64,000 nt of DNA, taken from NCBI RefSeq assembly GCF_024586455.1, contig NW_026089623.1:9830204-9894203 (forward strand), written 5' to 3'. Positions 1 to 11,890 of the stretch are shown piece by piece. How positions within the stretch are numbered: position 1 is the stretch's first letter; every line of letters starts with the position of its first letter. Below the pieces are notes generated by a model, which was given only the letters and a program-made list of their open reading frames with translations, made no database searches and was not told where the DNA came from. The position numbers were made by a program, and so were the translations under genes. The stretch comes from Bactrocera neohumeralis. Its lineage: Eukaryota; Arthropoda; Insecta; Diptera; Tephritidae.

Positions 1-3000
1 TAACTTTGTACTCCAGTGCTGATAACGCAAACTTAGTTCATGCTTCGGATCTTTTCACAGTACGAACATGCCCTTTTATAGAACAGTGAAGTCACTGCAT
101 CGGTTTGAGTAATTATGCCGTTTTATACGGCTTGACGATTCGCGGACTCGCGCTGAGAGACTAAGATACGCCGAATTGTCGACACCATTCGTCCCAGGTA
201 AAGAACTGAGAGTTGATGAGCAATGACCTTCAAAAAAACCGAGGGAGGTTGCACTTCGGGAGTGCAGGCAAAGGTGAAGACTTATGGTGCATTGGGCACT
301 TTTTTGGGTCAGCATTTTAAGGTGCGCTCGCGACATGAGAAATTGTACATAAATAAAAAATCAAGTTTATCAAAGCAATGTGGGCACTTTTTGAATGGAC
401 ATGAAGTATAATAATATAGAAACTATATTCGAAGGAAGAGGTTTTATTTAAATGAGTAAATATTAGTAAATAGTAAATACAAAATTTATCAATTCTCATC
501 CATAATTTCAACAACTCTTACATCTATCATTATCAGCATTTTCATCATTATTATAAGGATTTTCATCAAATTCTAAAACTGAAACAATAGGTCTATGGTA
601 ACTAAAGTATGAAATGAACAGTTTTGATTTAAATCTATTTATAAATCTTGTGAATACTGCATCAATAGTAGTTTTGTATTTTGTTGTGCTAAGATTGCGA
701 TCATTGGTAAGTTCTTTGATATTCCACTTTTAACAGCGAAAAATGCGTAGAAAACACACCTCTCACACAGAGAACATAAAGACATTTTTTATTGTGTTCT
801 CTGTCTCACATACCCCAGAATATGAAGACATAAATATGTATGTATATGTATGCATGCCCAAGATGATACTCCCAACCACAGCATTGTGATATTTTCATGC
901 TTCAATTTTTGCTTTGAACCAGGCAATCGCAATGTATGCATATATGTATACTTTTGCGTTTGCCGTCGGCATTTCCATATTGGCATGTAAACATAATTAT
1001 GATATGAGTACAATTTTGTATGAATGCATGAATAGTAATATTTATAGCCAATTTGGACTTGCATATATATATATAATAAATATAATAAATATTTTTGTAT
1101 TATGTTTCTTAGTAATGGAAATTGAATTTATCACAACAATATATAAATATATCGTCTATCATATTAATCTTATTATCTGCTCATATGATTGCATGTATAC
1201 GCATGTGCGCATTCAGAAATTCAAATCATAATTTTATCACTTATCAATATATTACATGTGCGCGGATTGATCTGCATGTTTATATACATTCATTTATACT
1301 TATATGTACATATATATTTATATACACTTCCGAACAAATAATGCACAAGCTTACAAACATACATATGCGTACACATGAGAATATGTCACCAACAAAAAAT
1401 TGAAACATTGTTCTACAAAAACAATTGTCTCAAATAACATAAGCATTACAAGTCAATATGGCAGCCAAATTGGCGAAGGACAAATGTAGTAAATTTTCCA
1501 ATAAAAACGATTTCATTCATAAACGCAGGCGCAAATTCCACAAGCGACCTCGCTTCATTCATAAAAACAGACGCCGCAACATCTCCCCGAGCATGCCTTT
1601 GCCAACAAGCGTCTTTTCGCGACTGCAGGCCGACAGTTGTTGCTCTCGCTAACTTCAATATATTCTTATATTTGCCAACCGCGGTAGGACGACAGTAGAG
1701 AGATGAGGTAGAGTGGTGATGCCACTAATATGTAAAATGTAAAATTATTCAAAGCTCTAACAAACCTGACGTTATTTTAGAAATAAAACCATATAATAGC
1801 TCTGTTATATCATTTGTAATAACAATTTAAAATTTAAAACGAATAAATTTACCTATTTACTTATTTTTTGTATAAAAAAATTCACTTTGAACAAAATATT
1901 AAAATTTCATTGAAGTGAACGAAATCCACAACGAAATTGTGTACATACAAAATGGACAACTGCGTTGTTTTGTGTACGTGCCGGCCATTGCTATGTCGCT
2001 GCCTTCTTACAAATGTTCATGTAGTAGGATTCACGACGCCATTTTCAGTTCACTGTCGTGCTGCTGCAGTCTCATTGTGTTCAGCAGTTCACTTCACTTG
2101 TTTTAATTTTGTAAGTTTTTTTTTCTTTGTTTGCACTCGGGTAACTGCAGCTACGCTATTGCTGCTTGCCTTTATTGCTATTCGAGCAATATATGGAAAG
2201 GCAGAGTTGAGCGACTAGACTCAAATTAACCGCGAGAAAAAACAAAAAAACCGAGAAAGATTGTTGACGCTCCAGACGATGTTTGTGCGTCCAAGAAATT
2301 TATAATTTTATTCGAATAACAGTGTGTGTGTGTGTTTTTTTATATGCAAAGTGAAGTAATCAGTGCATTTGCGAGGTGTATTTATTGTTGTACTTAAATG
2401 AATTCAATACTATCTGCAGTCTTGTGCGATGATTTTGCGGGTAGAGTGCCAAAAATAAGTTTTGGTCTCCACTTCACACACACAATGGGTTTTTACATAA
2501 CTTATGCACAAATTATCCAATCTATTGCCTTATAGCTTGCAGAACACAAGTCCAAAATACTTATATTTGGCTAGCAGCTTGTGTTTTGCTTCGGGCAAAT
2601 TAATGCACTTTCACTTTAAATAAAAATCAACTTGTTACCTGTTATCCGGCTCGAAGAACCAATGATAATTCTGGTGGTGGAGCACGGTGTGGCTCGTTCC
2701 GTAGTTGTGGTTGGCCGTGAGGGAACGGTCGGCGCAAATTATTCCACAAATATTAAATAAAAACACCAAATAGTTTCTTATAATACATATATTTTTAAAA
2801 TAACAAATTGGAAAACACTTAAACGTCTGGATCGATGTCGCAAAGAAGAGAGCGCGCAACTTATTTTCGTTAACATTTAGTTGAGTTCAATTAAAACTTC
2901 GAAGAAAAGATTGCTCTGCCGATACAGACGTGGCAAAGAAATTAAGTTTTAGGATAAGTGAAATGTAATTTCAGTGAAATCACGCATCCCGAATATTTTT

Positions 3001-3551
3001 TGAAAAATTTTCAGCATATATCGGCTAATAGTAACATTCGCTATATTAGAAAAAAGCCGATACTAATTTCCATATGCTACGTATAATGGTTTTCGTTTTT
3101 TTAACAAACGTTATATGTCTGTCAGTATAGAAGTTATACATAGTGTAAACACCCGCGGCACTCACCCGTTGACTTGGCGACGACTTCGATAAAAAAAAAG
3201 TAGAATAAGAATCGCGAACAGGACTTGAGCTAAGAAGCTGACTGGTAATACGTATATGCGTACGGATTGCAAAATAGGCTGGTGTCGTTCGTCGGTCCCT
3301 TTTGTTAATTTGGTTTGGTGTCCTCATCTTTGTGCCCATGAATGTTATTATTTTGAGATGAAGAAGTGGTGTCAATTTGTGTAGAGTTATATTATGAGAG
3401 GGTCAGAAGCTCATTTGCCATATAGTATAAAATTTTTGTGGTTTCAAGCCCGAGCAATATACGGCTGAGATCAATAAGGAAATCTAAAAAAAAGTAATAC
3501 AGGCAAATTCACGAATGAACTAAAAGGGAATGAACTATATGCTTTTATCAA
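1..3551. repeat. Tandem repeat unit A (non-coding)
   Basis: First of three head-to-tail units. Its first 1620 bases reappear almost base for base at 6089-7710 (unit C), and a shortened version of the whole unit follows at 3552-6088 (unit B). No convincing gene is seen: the open frames are short, low-complexity and shared only because the DNA is repeated. Bases 1621-1775 match the end of the 504-bp segment that flanks the Helitron (20364-20514 and 27615-27765). The second half of A lacks several stretches that B retains, so A is not the full parent of B. The unit also holds a short (TG)n/T run near 2320-2340 and a tRNA-Tyr-type primer-binding site at 2645-2661. Confidence 0.85.
2645..2664 (-). 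promoter_or_regulatory. tRNA-Tyr-type primer-binding site and LTR edge (unit A)
   Basis: Read on the minus strand, the site begins TGGTTCTTCGAGCCGG, complementary with one mismatch to a tRNA-Tyr 3' end (CCGGCTCGAAGGACCA). The neighbouring plus-strand bases begin TG at 2663, as an LTR edge should. This suggests that 2663 onward is a 5' LTR of a minus-strand LTR retrotransposon, probably BEL/Pao because a similar site lies upstream of a BEL gag at 38044. No gag or pol follows here, so it may be an LTR-plus-leader remnant. Confidence 0.5.
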
Positions 3552-6088
3552 TAACTTTGTACTCAGTGCTGATAAGACTTTACTAAGATACGCCAATTGT
3601 CGACCGCCATTCGTCCCAGGTAAAGAACTGAGAGTTGTAAGTGAGATGTCAGCATTTTAAGGTGCGCTAAATTAACCGGTTGTGTCAAAATTTATCAATT
3701 CTCAGCAGCATTTTCATCATCTTCCGAGAAATCATTGTTTTTATGACTATATAATGGTTTTCGACTTTTTAACAAGCATTGTGCAGCTGAACCCAGGCAA
3801 TCGCAATTATATAATCTATTGCCTTTATTAGAAGTTGTGTGTGTGTATAGCCAAATATTTTATATTATGTTTCGTAATAGAATTTATCACAACAATATAT
3901 AAATATATCGTCTATCATATTAACTTATTATCCATATGATTGCATGAATTCAAATTCAAATTTGCACACTTATCAAAAATCTGCGTAGAATAGATATTTC
4001 GCGAACAAATAATGCAATAAGCTCTGGTAATACATACTTGAAACATTGCGTTGTATGGCAGCCAATTTGCGAAGGCAAAAGATTCCAAATTCGACCTCGT
4101 CATTCTCGCTACCAACATCTATTTTGTTAACATTTCATGCGTAGTTGTAAAGTATACAAAGTGTGTGTGTACATGTTATATTTTTTAATACAATTTTTTA
4201 AAACGAATAAATTTACCTATTTACTTATTTTTGTATAAAAAAATTCACTTTGAACAAAATATTAAAATTTATGCCATGTGTAATATAGCTGAGAGATCAG
4301 TGTGCAGTCTCATTGTGTTCAGCAGACTTGTTTTAATTTTGTAAGTTTTTTTCTTTGTTTACTCGCGTAATTGTTGAGGGACTCAAATTCAGAAAAAACA
4401 AAAAAACCGAGAAAGATTGTTGACGCAGACGATGTTTGTGCGTAGAAATTTATAAAAATAATCAAAGTGAAGTAATCAGTGCATTTGCGGTGTAATTGTT
4501 GTTCAATACTATCTGCAGTCTTGTGCGTTGATTTTGCGGGTAGACTGCCAAAAATAAGTTTTGGTCTCCACTTCACACAGCACAATGGGTTTTTTACATA
4601 ACTTATGCACAAATTATCCAATCTATTGCCTTATAGCTTGCAGAACACAAGTCCAAAATACTTATATTTGGCTAGCAGCTTGTGTTTTGCTAAATCGGGC
4701 AAATTAATGCACTTTCACTTTAAATAAAAATCAACTTGTTACCTGTTATCCGGCTCGAAGAACCAATGATAATTCTGGTGGTGGAGCACGGTGTGGCTCG
4801 TTCCGTAGTTGTGGTTGGCCGTGAGGGAACGGTCGGCGCAAATTATTCCACAAATATTAAATAAAAACACCAAAAAAAGTTTCTTATAATACATATATTT
4901 TTAAAATAACAAATTGGAAAAACACTTACCACGTCTGGATCGATGTCGCAAAAGAAGAGAGCGCGCAACTTATTTTCGTTAACATTTAGTTGAGTTCGAA
5001 TTAAAACTTCGAAGAAAAGATTGCTCTGCCGATACAGACGTGGCAAAAGAAATTGGGCGGGGGCGGCTTAAGTTTTAGGATAAGTGAAATAGTAATTTCA
5101 GTGAAATCACGCATCCCGAATATTACTTTTAGATCTCAAAAACGCTTGAAAAATTTTCAGCATATATCGGCTAATATGTGAGACATTCGAAAGAAAATAA
5201 GAGTGAGTGTTTTACCCATAACAGTGTATCTTTGTGCCCAATATAAGGCAGGATTTCCGAACATACGGCTGACTTTACTCTATATGATTAGTTTTTTAGT
5301 AAGTGAGATGTAAATAGTAAGTGGTATTAGAAAAAATACATAACATCTAGCCGATACTACCGCAATTTCCATATGCTACGTATAATGGTTTTCGTTTTTT
5401 TAACAAACGTTATATGTCTGTCAGTATAGAAGTTATACATAGTGTAAAATATTTTATAACACCCGCGGCACTCACCCGTTGACTTGGCGACGACTTCGAT
5501 AAAAAAAAGTAGAATAAGAATCGCGAACAGGACTTGAGCTAAGAAGCTGACTGGTAATACGTATATGCGTACGGATCGAGAGCAAAATAGGCTGGGTGTC
5601 GTTCGTCAGTCCCTTTTGTTAATTTGGTTTGGTGTCCTCATGCGTGTTGTAAAGTATGGTGTGGAAGATGATGTGGTGTACATGATGCCGATATGTTGAA
5701 TAAGATATGTGTATTTTGAGATGAAGAAGTGGTGTGTTTGATGTGTGTTGTGTAGATGTGTTATATTATGAGAGGGGTCAGAAGCTCATTTAGCCATATA
5801 GTATAAAAAAATTTTGTGGTCAGGGAAGGAACAATTAAACTGTATGGTGGTCAAAGCCACGCCAAACTGAAAAACGACGAACAGAATTGGCATTGGAAAT
5901 GCGTAGACAATCAACGTCACTATGCACGGTAAGTTTTGCATCTAAAGGCGTCTCTTGATGAAGGCATCGCTCTTGAGATCAATAGGAAATCTAAAAAAGT
6001 AATACAGGCAAATATGCATCAAACAGTTCCAAAAAAATTAGATATTGGCAAGACACAAATGGGAATGAACTATATGCTTTTATTGCAA
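3552..6088. repeat. Tandem repeat unit B (deletion-riddled copy)
   Basis: Second unit. Its first half (3552 to about 4500) follows the same order as 1-2450 of unit A, but with many deletions of a few to over a hundred bases, so only islands of matching sequence remain. Its second half (about 4500-6088) is fuller than the matching part of A and retains blocks A lacks, for example near 5110-5330, 5640-5720 and 5820-5990. No gene is supported. The pattern may be real decay or a consensus error in an assembled tandem repeat. Confidence 0.8.
4749..4768 (-). promoter_or_regulatory. tRNA-Tyr-type primer-binding site and LTR edge (unit B)
   Basis: This is the duplicate of the site at 2645-2664, with the same one-mismatch complement to a tRNA-Tyr 3' end and the same following TG. 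It is present because the whole unit is duplicated. As in unit A, no gag or pol lies downstream on the minus strand. Confidence 0.5.
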
Positions 6089-7710
6089 TAACTTTGTACT
6101 CCAGTGCTGATAACGCAAACTTAGTTCATGCTTCGGATCTTTTCACAGTACGAACATGCCCTTTTATAGAACAGTGAAGTCACTGCATCGGTTTGAGTAA
6201 TTATGCCGTTTTATACGGCTTGACGATTCGCGGACTCGCGCTGAGAGACTAAGATACGCCGAATTGTCGACACCATTCGTCCCAGGTAAAGAACTGAGAG
6301 TTGATGAGCAATGACCTTCAAAAAAACCGAGGGAGGTTGCACTTCGGGAGTGCAGGCAAAGGTGAAGACTTATGGTGCATTGGGCACTTTTTTGGGTCAG
6401 CATTTTAAGGTGCGCTCGCGACATGAGAAATTGTACATAAATAAAAAATCAAGTTTATCAAAGCAATGTGGGCACTTTTTTAATTGGACATGAAGTATAA
6501 TAATATAGAAACTATATTCGAAGGAAGAGGTTTTATTTAAATGAGTAAATATTAGTAAATAGTAAATACAAAATTTATCAATTCTCATCCATAATTTCAA
6601 CAACTCTTACATCTATCATTATCAGCATTTTCATCATTATTATAAGGATTTTCATCAAATTCTAAAACTGAAACAATAGGTCTATGGTAACTAAAGTATG
6701 AAATGAACAGTTTTGATTTAAATCTATTTATAAATCTTGTGAATACTGCATCAATAGTAGTTTTGTATTTTGTTGTGCTAAGATTGCGATCATTGGTAAG
6801 TTCTTTGATATTCCACTTTTAACAGCGAAAAATGCGTAGAAAACACACCTCTCACACAGAGAACATAAAGACATTTTTTATTGTGTTCTCTGTCTCACAT
6901 ACCCCAAAATATGAAGACATAAATATGTATGTATATGTATGCATGCCCAAGATGATACTCCCAACCACAGCATTGTGATATTTTCATGCTTCAATTTTTG
7001 CTTTGAACCAGGCAATCGCAATGTATGCATATATGTATACTTTTGCGTTTGCCGTCGGCATTTCCATATTGGCATGTAAACATAATTATGATATGAGTAC
7101 AATTTTGTATGAATGCATGAATAGTAATATTTATAGCCAATTTGGACTTGCATATATATATATAATAAATATAATAAATATTTTTGTATTATGTTTCTTA
7201 GTAATGGAAATTGAATTTATCACAACAATATATAAATATATCGTCTATCATATTAATCTTATTATCTGCTCATATGATTGCATGTATACGCATGTGCGCA
7301 TTCAGAAATTCAAATCATAATTTTATCACTTATCAATATATTACATGTGCGCGGATTGATCTGCATGTTTATATACATTCATTTATACTTATATGTACAT
7401 ATATATTTATATACACTTCCGAACAAATAATGCACAAGCTTACAAACATACATATGCGTACACATGAGAATATGTCACCAACAAAAAATTGAAACATTGT
7501 TCTACAAAAACAATTGTCTCAAATAACATAAGCATTACAAGTCAATATGGCAGCCAAATTGGCGAAGGACAAATGTAGTAAATTTTCCAATAAAAACGAT
7601 TTCATTCATAAACGCAGGCGCAAATTCCACAAGCGACCTCGCTTCATTCATAAAAACAGACGCCGCAACATCTCCCCGAGCATTCCTTTGCCAACAAGCG
7701 TCTTTTCGCG
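6089..7710. repeat. Tandem repeat unit C (truncated, near-identical to A)
   Basis: Third unit, matching 1-1621 of unit A with only a handful of differences by eye. The match stops abruptly at about 7710, at the point where unit A enters the 155-bp segment related to the Helitron flank (1621). No coding region is supported. Sequence after 7710 is unrelated to unit A. Confidence 0.85.
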
Positions 7711-8143
7711 AGGATGGTAAATGCTAAAAATCATAAATTGAACAACTTTCTGATGCTTCTTCACAAAAAGAAGTGACAAAAGTGGCAACAACGCAGTTGT
7801 CGATTTATAATATTTATCCATTCTAAAGAATTTTTCCGTGACTCGCAAAAATCTGCGTCAATATGTATTCACGCTCATACGTATACATACATATACATAT
7901 ATTTACGCACGTTTTTAGGCAAAGCTGTTACAGCGGCAAGGGAAGCGTTGACAATCGGCGGCCATTCGTTTATTTTTTTTCGGCACAGCTGGGATTTTCT
8001 ATCACACAAGTGCTGAACACAATAAGCGTGACAGACTGCACACGACATCTGTCAAATATTAGAATACACACGTTCTTAGGGACACAGTTATTGAGGCAGC
8101 TGCACAGCTACATAGCTGTGTCCATAAGAACGTGTGTATTTTA
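7711..8143. other. Non-coding stretch with an imperfect hairpin
   Basis: No gene is recognised. Bases about 8008-8098 match the middle of the 504-bp Helitron-flank segment (20256-20350). Bases 8064-8140 form an inverted repeat: a segment beginning atacacacgttctta is answered by taagaacgtgtgtat about 45 bases later. A long open frame over 7863-8228 is low-complexity and runs into the foldback element, so I do not treat it as a gene. Confidence 0.5.
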
Positions 8144-9357
8144 CACTTGTTATTATGAATGTATGTACATATGTATGTGGCTCGCGTTTGCTTTCGTAAA
8201 CATACAGGCAAATGTGCCAAAGAAATAAAATATGTACATACTTACATACATATATGCCATAGAAATTCTATTGGTGCAAATATGGAAATGATAAGGAAAT
8301 AATGCGGATATGCATATTTCATGAAGGTCATCAATTTTCTTTGAAGAAATTATATATAAATACTTATAACTTTATTGAAATAATTAAAAAATATAATTAA
8401 ATTATTTTTTACCTAATTTTTCACGATTTTGTAAAAAAATTAAAACTTTTATAAATTTTCTGAAAAAAATGGTTCATATGATACAAGATAAATAACGCAT
8501 AGGTGACTCAGAGAATGCTTCTTTACATTCTTTGTGTGACTTTGTATATTTTTCTTCAAAGCATTTCTCTTTATTCATTCTCGCATGAATTCAGTCGTTT
8601 TAGATATATTTCTAACAGAGAACGTGCTCATTTCTGCTAAATAGCAGCGAGAATGGTGAAATTCTGCATCGCAATCTTATAAGTTCTGTTAGCCGTCCAA
8701 TCGAACATCATACAGAATTCAATTTGCACCTTCTCTATACTTTACGTTCTCTATACTTTACGTTCTCTGGAGAAGGTGCAAATTGAATTCTGTATGATGT
8801 TCGATTTGGCGGCTAACAGAGCCGATAGAATCAAAGTTCGCCGTTCTCGCTGCTATTTAGCAGAATTGAGCATGTTCAGTGGCAGAAATATGTATGTATG
8901 TAAAATGACTGAGAATAAATAAAGAGAATTGCTTTGTAGAAAAATATACAAAATATACAAAGTCACACAGAGAATGTAAAAAAGCATTCTCTGAGTGACA
9001 TATGCATTAGGGTGGGTCGATTACGGATTTTTTTTCGATTCGGGATTTCTAATAGTGTAGTAGTAATTTTTTGTTTTGAGATCGGATTGCATCTTCAACC
9101 CCAACTCCGGCCTTGAAATTTCGGAAATTCGCCAAAAATCGAGAAATTGTCTACCTAGCGCCTGAAATGATCATGGCCGTAGGGCGAAACGTTCCCAAGA
9201 TACGAGCGAAAAGGCGGCGCGCCGCAGCGCAAGGTGAAAATTGCTGCAGCTCTCAGCTAACATGTATTGGTCACCCAGAACCCACCGCGTGGAGGTGGCT
9301 GCTCTTTGGGTTCCTCCCAAGCCCAACCCAACCAACCAACCATATGTCAGGCTTGTT

Positions 9358-11640
9358 TTAGTCTAAATCTGTGTCAAATTTTTTGATAAAATTAGATTTT
9401 GTACTAAACTTTGGAACTTCTTGCCTAGATTTCAGTGTAGAGCGTATAAAACGATCACGAGATTGGGGGCCAATAACTTTAGAAGGTGCCTCTGTCACCA
9501 GTTTGACGGTTCTCTCGACTGCCACGGTGTGAGAGGGGAATTCACTAAATTTCCATACCTCTGCAGTGTCTCCCGACAGCCCTTTTATGAGTTCTTCGTT
9601 AGAAACTGAACAAAGAACTGGTGGAACAGTCAAGGTAATAGTCTTCCAGTTAATCATATCGTAATAATTATTAGCTTTGAAATTCAGCTTTGGCACTTTA
9701 TTACATCTAACCCTTCCATTTACAGTGTCAGACTCTGCTTCTCTGGCTGCCAGAAGACGGTTAAGGGCCAACTTTCTGACTTCTATCCGTTCGTCAGTCA
9801 TCATACCAAGGATAATGTTTTCTGGAAGAGCAAAGAAAGCATTCTGTTGAACGGATGAATCGACAACCTTGCGCAGTTTAGCAGGTAAGTATCTCGACCT
9901 TTGAATTGCAGCATAGAGATGGCGCGAGCCATCTTTGATTGAACTGTTGAATCTTATTGAGAACCACAAAGGTGAGTAAACTGTAAGTATGTACTTGACC
10001 AAAGTCTTTATTTCCTTTGTTAGTTTGTCAGTAGAAATGTATAATCTCAGAATTCTATTTGCACAGGTGAGCCAGCGAGATTTGCACATGTCACCTGGAT
10101 GCATCGACGCTAAATCGAGGAACATTGGCCGGAAATAACAGCTTCTGATATTTTATAGATTATTATTAATAACCTCAGAAGGTAATTATCAGGATGGAAA
10201 ACTTTCAAATTTGACAACAGGCAACTTCTCACAATCAGGGAGCAGTTTACCTATGTCGCCAGAGGATGTATTTGGACTCTTAGAGACACCATCTATGTGT
10301 TCGAAAAGAGCACGAAATGGAAGTTCGTTGAAATGTAGACGACAACCAACCCACTGTAATGGCCTACCTATTCTTTCTTCTAGTTTCCGAATGATTCCAC
10401 CTTTCCAACCTGTGTTCGTGTTGGTGCCATCAGCACCGACAACTTCTAGATGTTCCACATCAACTGAGTTGTCTTGTAAATGTTGCCATATAGCTTGCGT
10501 CTCATCCTCAGCTGACCCGGAAGGAGAGGTGACGTGGCCAAAGTAATGACAACCAGGTTCCGCTATAAGAGAAATATGTTCCTCTTTGACAGTGTCGCGG
10601 TAGTATTTTTCACCTTCGCTGACTTGTGTAAGTGTATTGTCTTTGCGGCCGTCAAAATACAGCCCATATACAGAGTCAATGCTTTCGGTGTTTTGGAGCT
10701 TAACTCCAACACTTTTTTTTGCCCGACTAATCTTGCATTTGTCAGTGACAAAGCTAGCCTGACCCTCTGTTATCAAACCTGCTTTTTTGGCATCCAGAAA
10801 AGCAGATGAAACAATCAAGGCCGCTGCTCTATCACTTACTCCAAATCTTTGGGCAGCTAAAACAGTGTGTTCTAATACTAGTGTGATTTGTTTGGTTTTA
10901 GAGGATGGAAGGGAAAACTCATCATCAGCATCGTTTTTGGAAGAATCCATGTGCGATGCACCTACATTGTTGTCGTCTGTATGAGAGTCTGGCTGATCTG
11001 AATGGTCACATGTTCTAGCTGATACTTTTCTGGTAAGTGTTGATGTTGAATGACGTTTTGAAAGCTTTTCTTTACGTTCATTTTTCTTTGTAATCTTTTT
11101 TGTTTCAGGTAGATCAACACTTCCAATGCGACCAATTCTTCTGGTTCTCTGGTCAGAAGTGGTTGTTCATTGATTGGAACTTTCCTTTCCTTTTGACAAG
11201 TGCAAGAAGAAAAATAAATGCATTTACAAGCAGCGATGTGAAATAATTTTCCGGCAGAAGAGACAAAGTCATCTCTTTTAGAGCTCAAACCTATTGGGTT
11301 CCATAAAAATATTTGTTTAAGAGTCAGAAATTTCTTATGGTATGTGGTGAGCATTTGTACAGCTCTGGTGAGTGAAACTATCGGAATAGATGACTTTTTG
11401 AAAGTATTTTCAACCTTTTTTGCAACTATTTCTGTAACCTCTTTACTCCTAGGTTCATAGTTGTCGCCTCGGAGTCGCCCTATACGAAATCTTTCAAACT
11501 GATAACACAAAAGAACATCCTGGTAAGTAGGTATCTGGGACTCAGAGAGACTGTACGGATATATGCCAAACACAGGACATTTCTGTCTAAATTTAAATTT
11601 AGATAGACATTTTGAGTTCTGGGTTCTGTTGAGAGAATAT
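9358..11640 (-). pseudogene. Divergent hAT-like transposase, frameshifted
   Basis: The coding sequence is read on the minus strand in three pieces: N-terminal (about 11640-10962), central (10950-10189, with upstream residues in the same frame from about 11000) and C-terminal (10125-9358). The pieces are joined only if at least two frameshifts are allowed, near 11000 and 10130-10190, where stops TGA/TAA also occur. The central piece shows an acidic motif GADGTNTNTG followed by a C-x2-H motif (VGCRLHFNELP), the arrangement expected in RNase H-fold transposases of the hAT/P/Kolobok type. The C-terminal piece has KSRWLTCANRILRLYIS and a later VAVERTVKLV whose Glu could be the third catalytic acid. 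The N-terminal piece holds a Cys-rich patch (CKCIYFSSCTC) that could bind zinc. Catalytic roles are inference. Confidence 0.6.
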
Positions 11641-11649
11641 AAGCGGTAG

Positions 11650-11890
11650 CACTCGGCGAAATCAACGACAAGAGTGAAGGAACTTGATGAAAAAATATGT
11701 TTGTGGAGACCAGTCCGAACGTGTCGTATGGCGCAGGGAAATGAATGTACATAAGTGATAGAACTCGGCGAAATCACCGACAAGAGTGAAGAAACTCGAT
11801 GAAAAATATTTGTGTGGAGACCTATCCGAAAGTGTTCTTTTGCGTAGGTGAATGAATGTGAGTAATAGCACTCGGCGAAATCAACGTCAA
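11650..11890. repeat. Subterminal tandem repeats of about 110 bp in the hAT-like element
   Basis: The word aactcggcgaaatcaacgac-like occurs at 11650, 11762 and 11869, giving two nearly full units of 112 and 107 bases and the start of a third. Each unit also holds a gtggagacc-x-tccgaa segment and a gaatgaatgt segment. The repeats lie between the transposase and the right TIR, a place where hAT elements often carry transposase-binding repeats; that role is inferred. Confidence 0.6.

Noticed and set aside
789..1403. Several open frames on both strands in unit A, repeated at 6878-7492
   Set aside because: They are low-complexity (Tyr/Ile/His-rich, made of tacata words) and repeat only because the DNA is duplicated. 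No domain or codon pattern supports them.
1458..1652. A basic open frame rich in Lys/Arg (KRRRKFHKRP...)
   Set aside because: Overlaps another open frame on the opposite strand, has no start context or neighbours, and in unit C is cut by the breakpoint. Probably chance.
2645..2661. A tRNA-Tyr gene fragment
   Set aside because: Only the 3' acceptor part is present and it sits next to an LTR-like TG edge, so a primer-binding site fits better.
7863..8228. A 121-residue open frame
   Set aside because: Runs across the start of the foldback element and a hairpin, so it is composed of repeat pieces.
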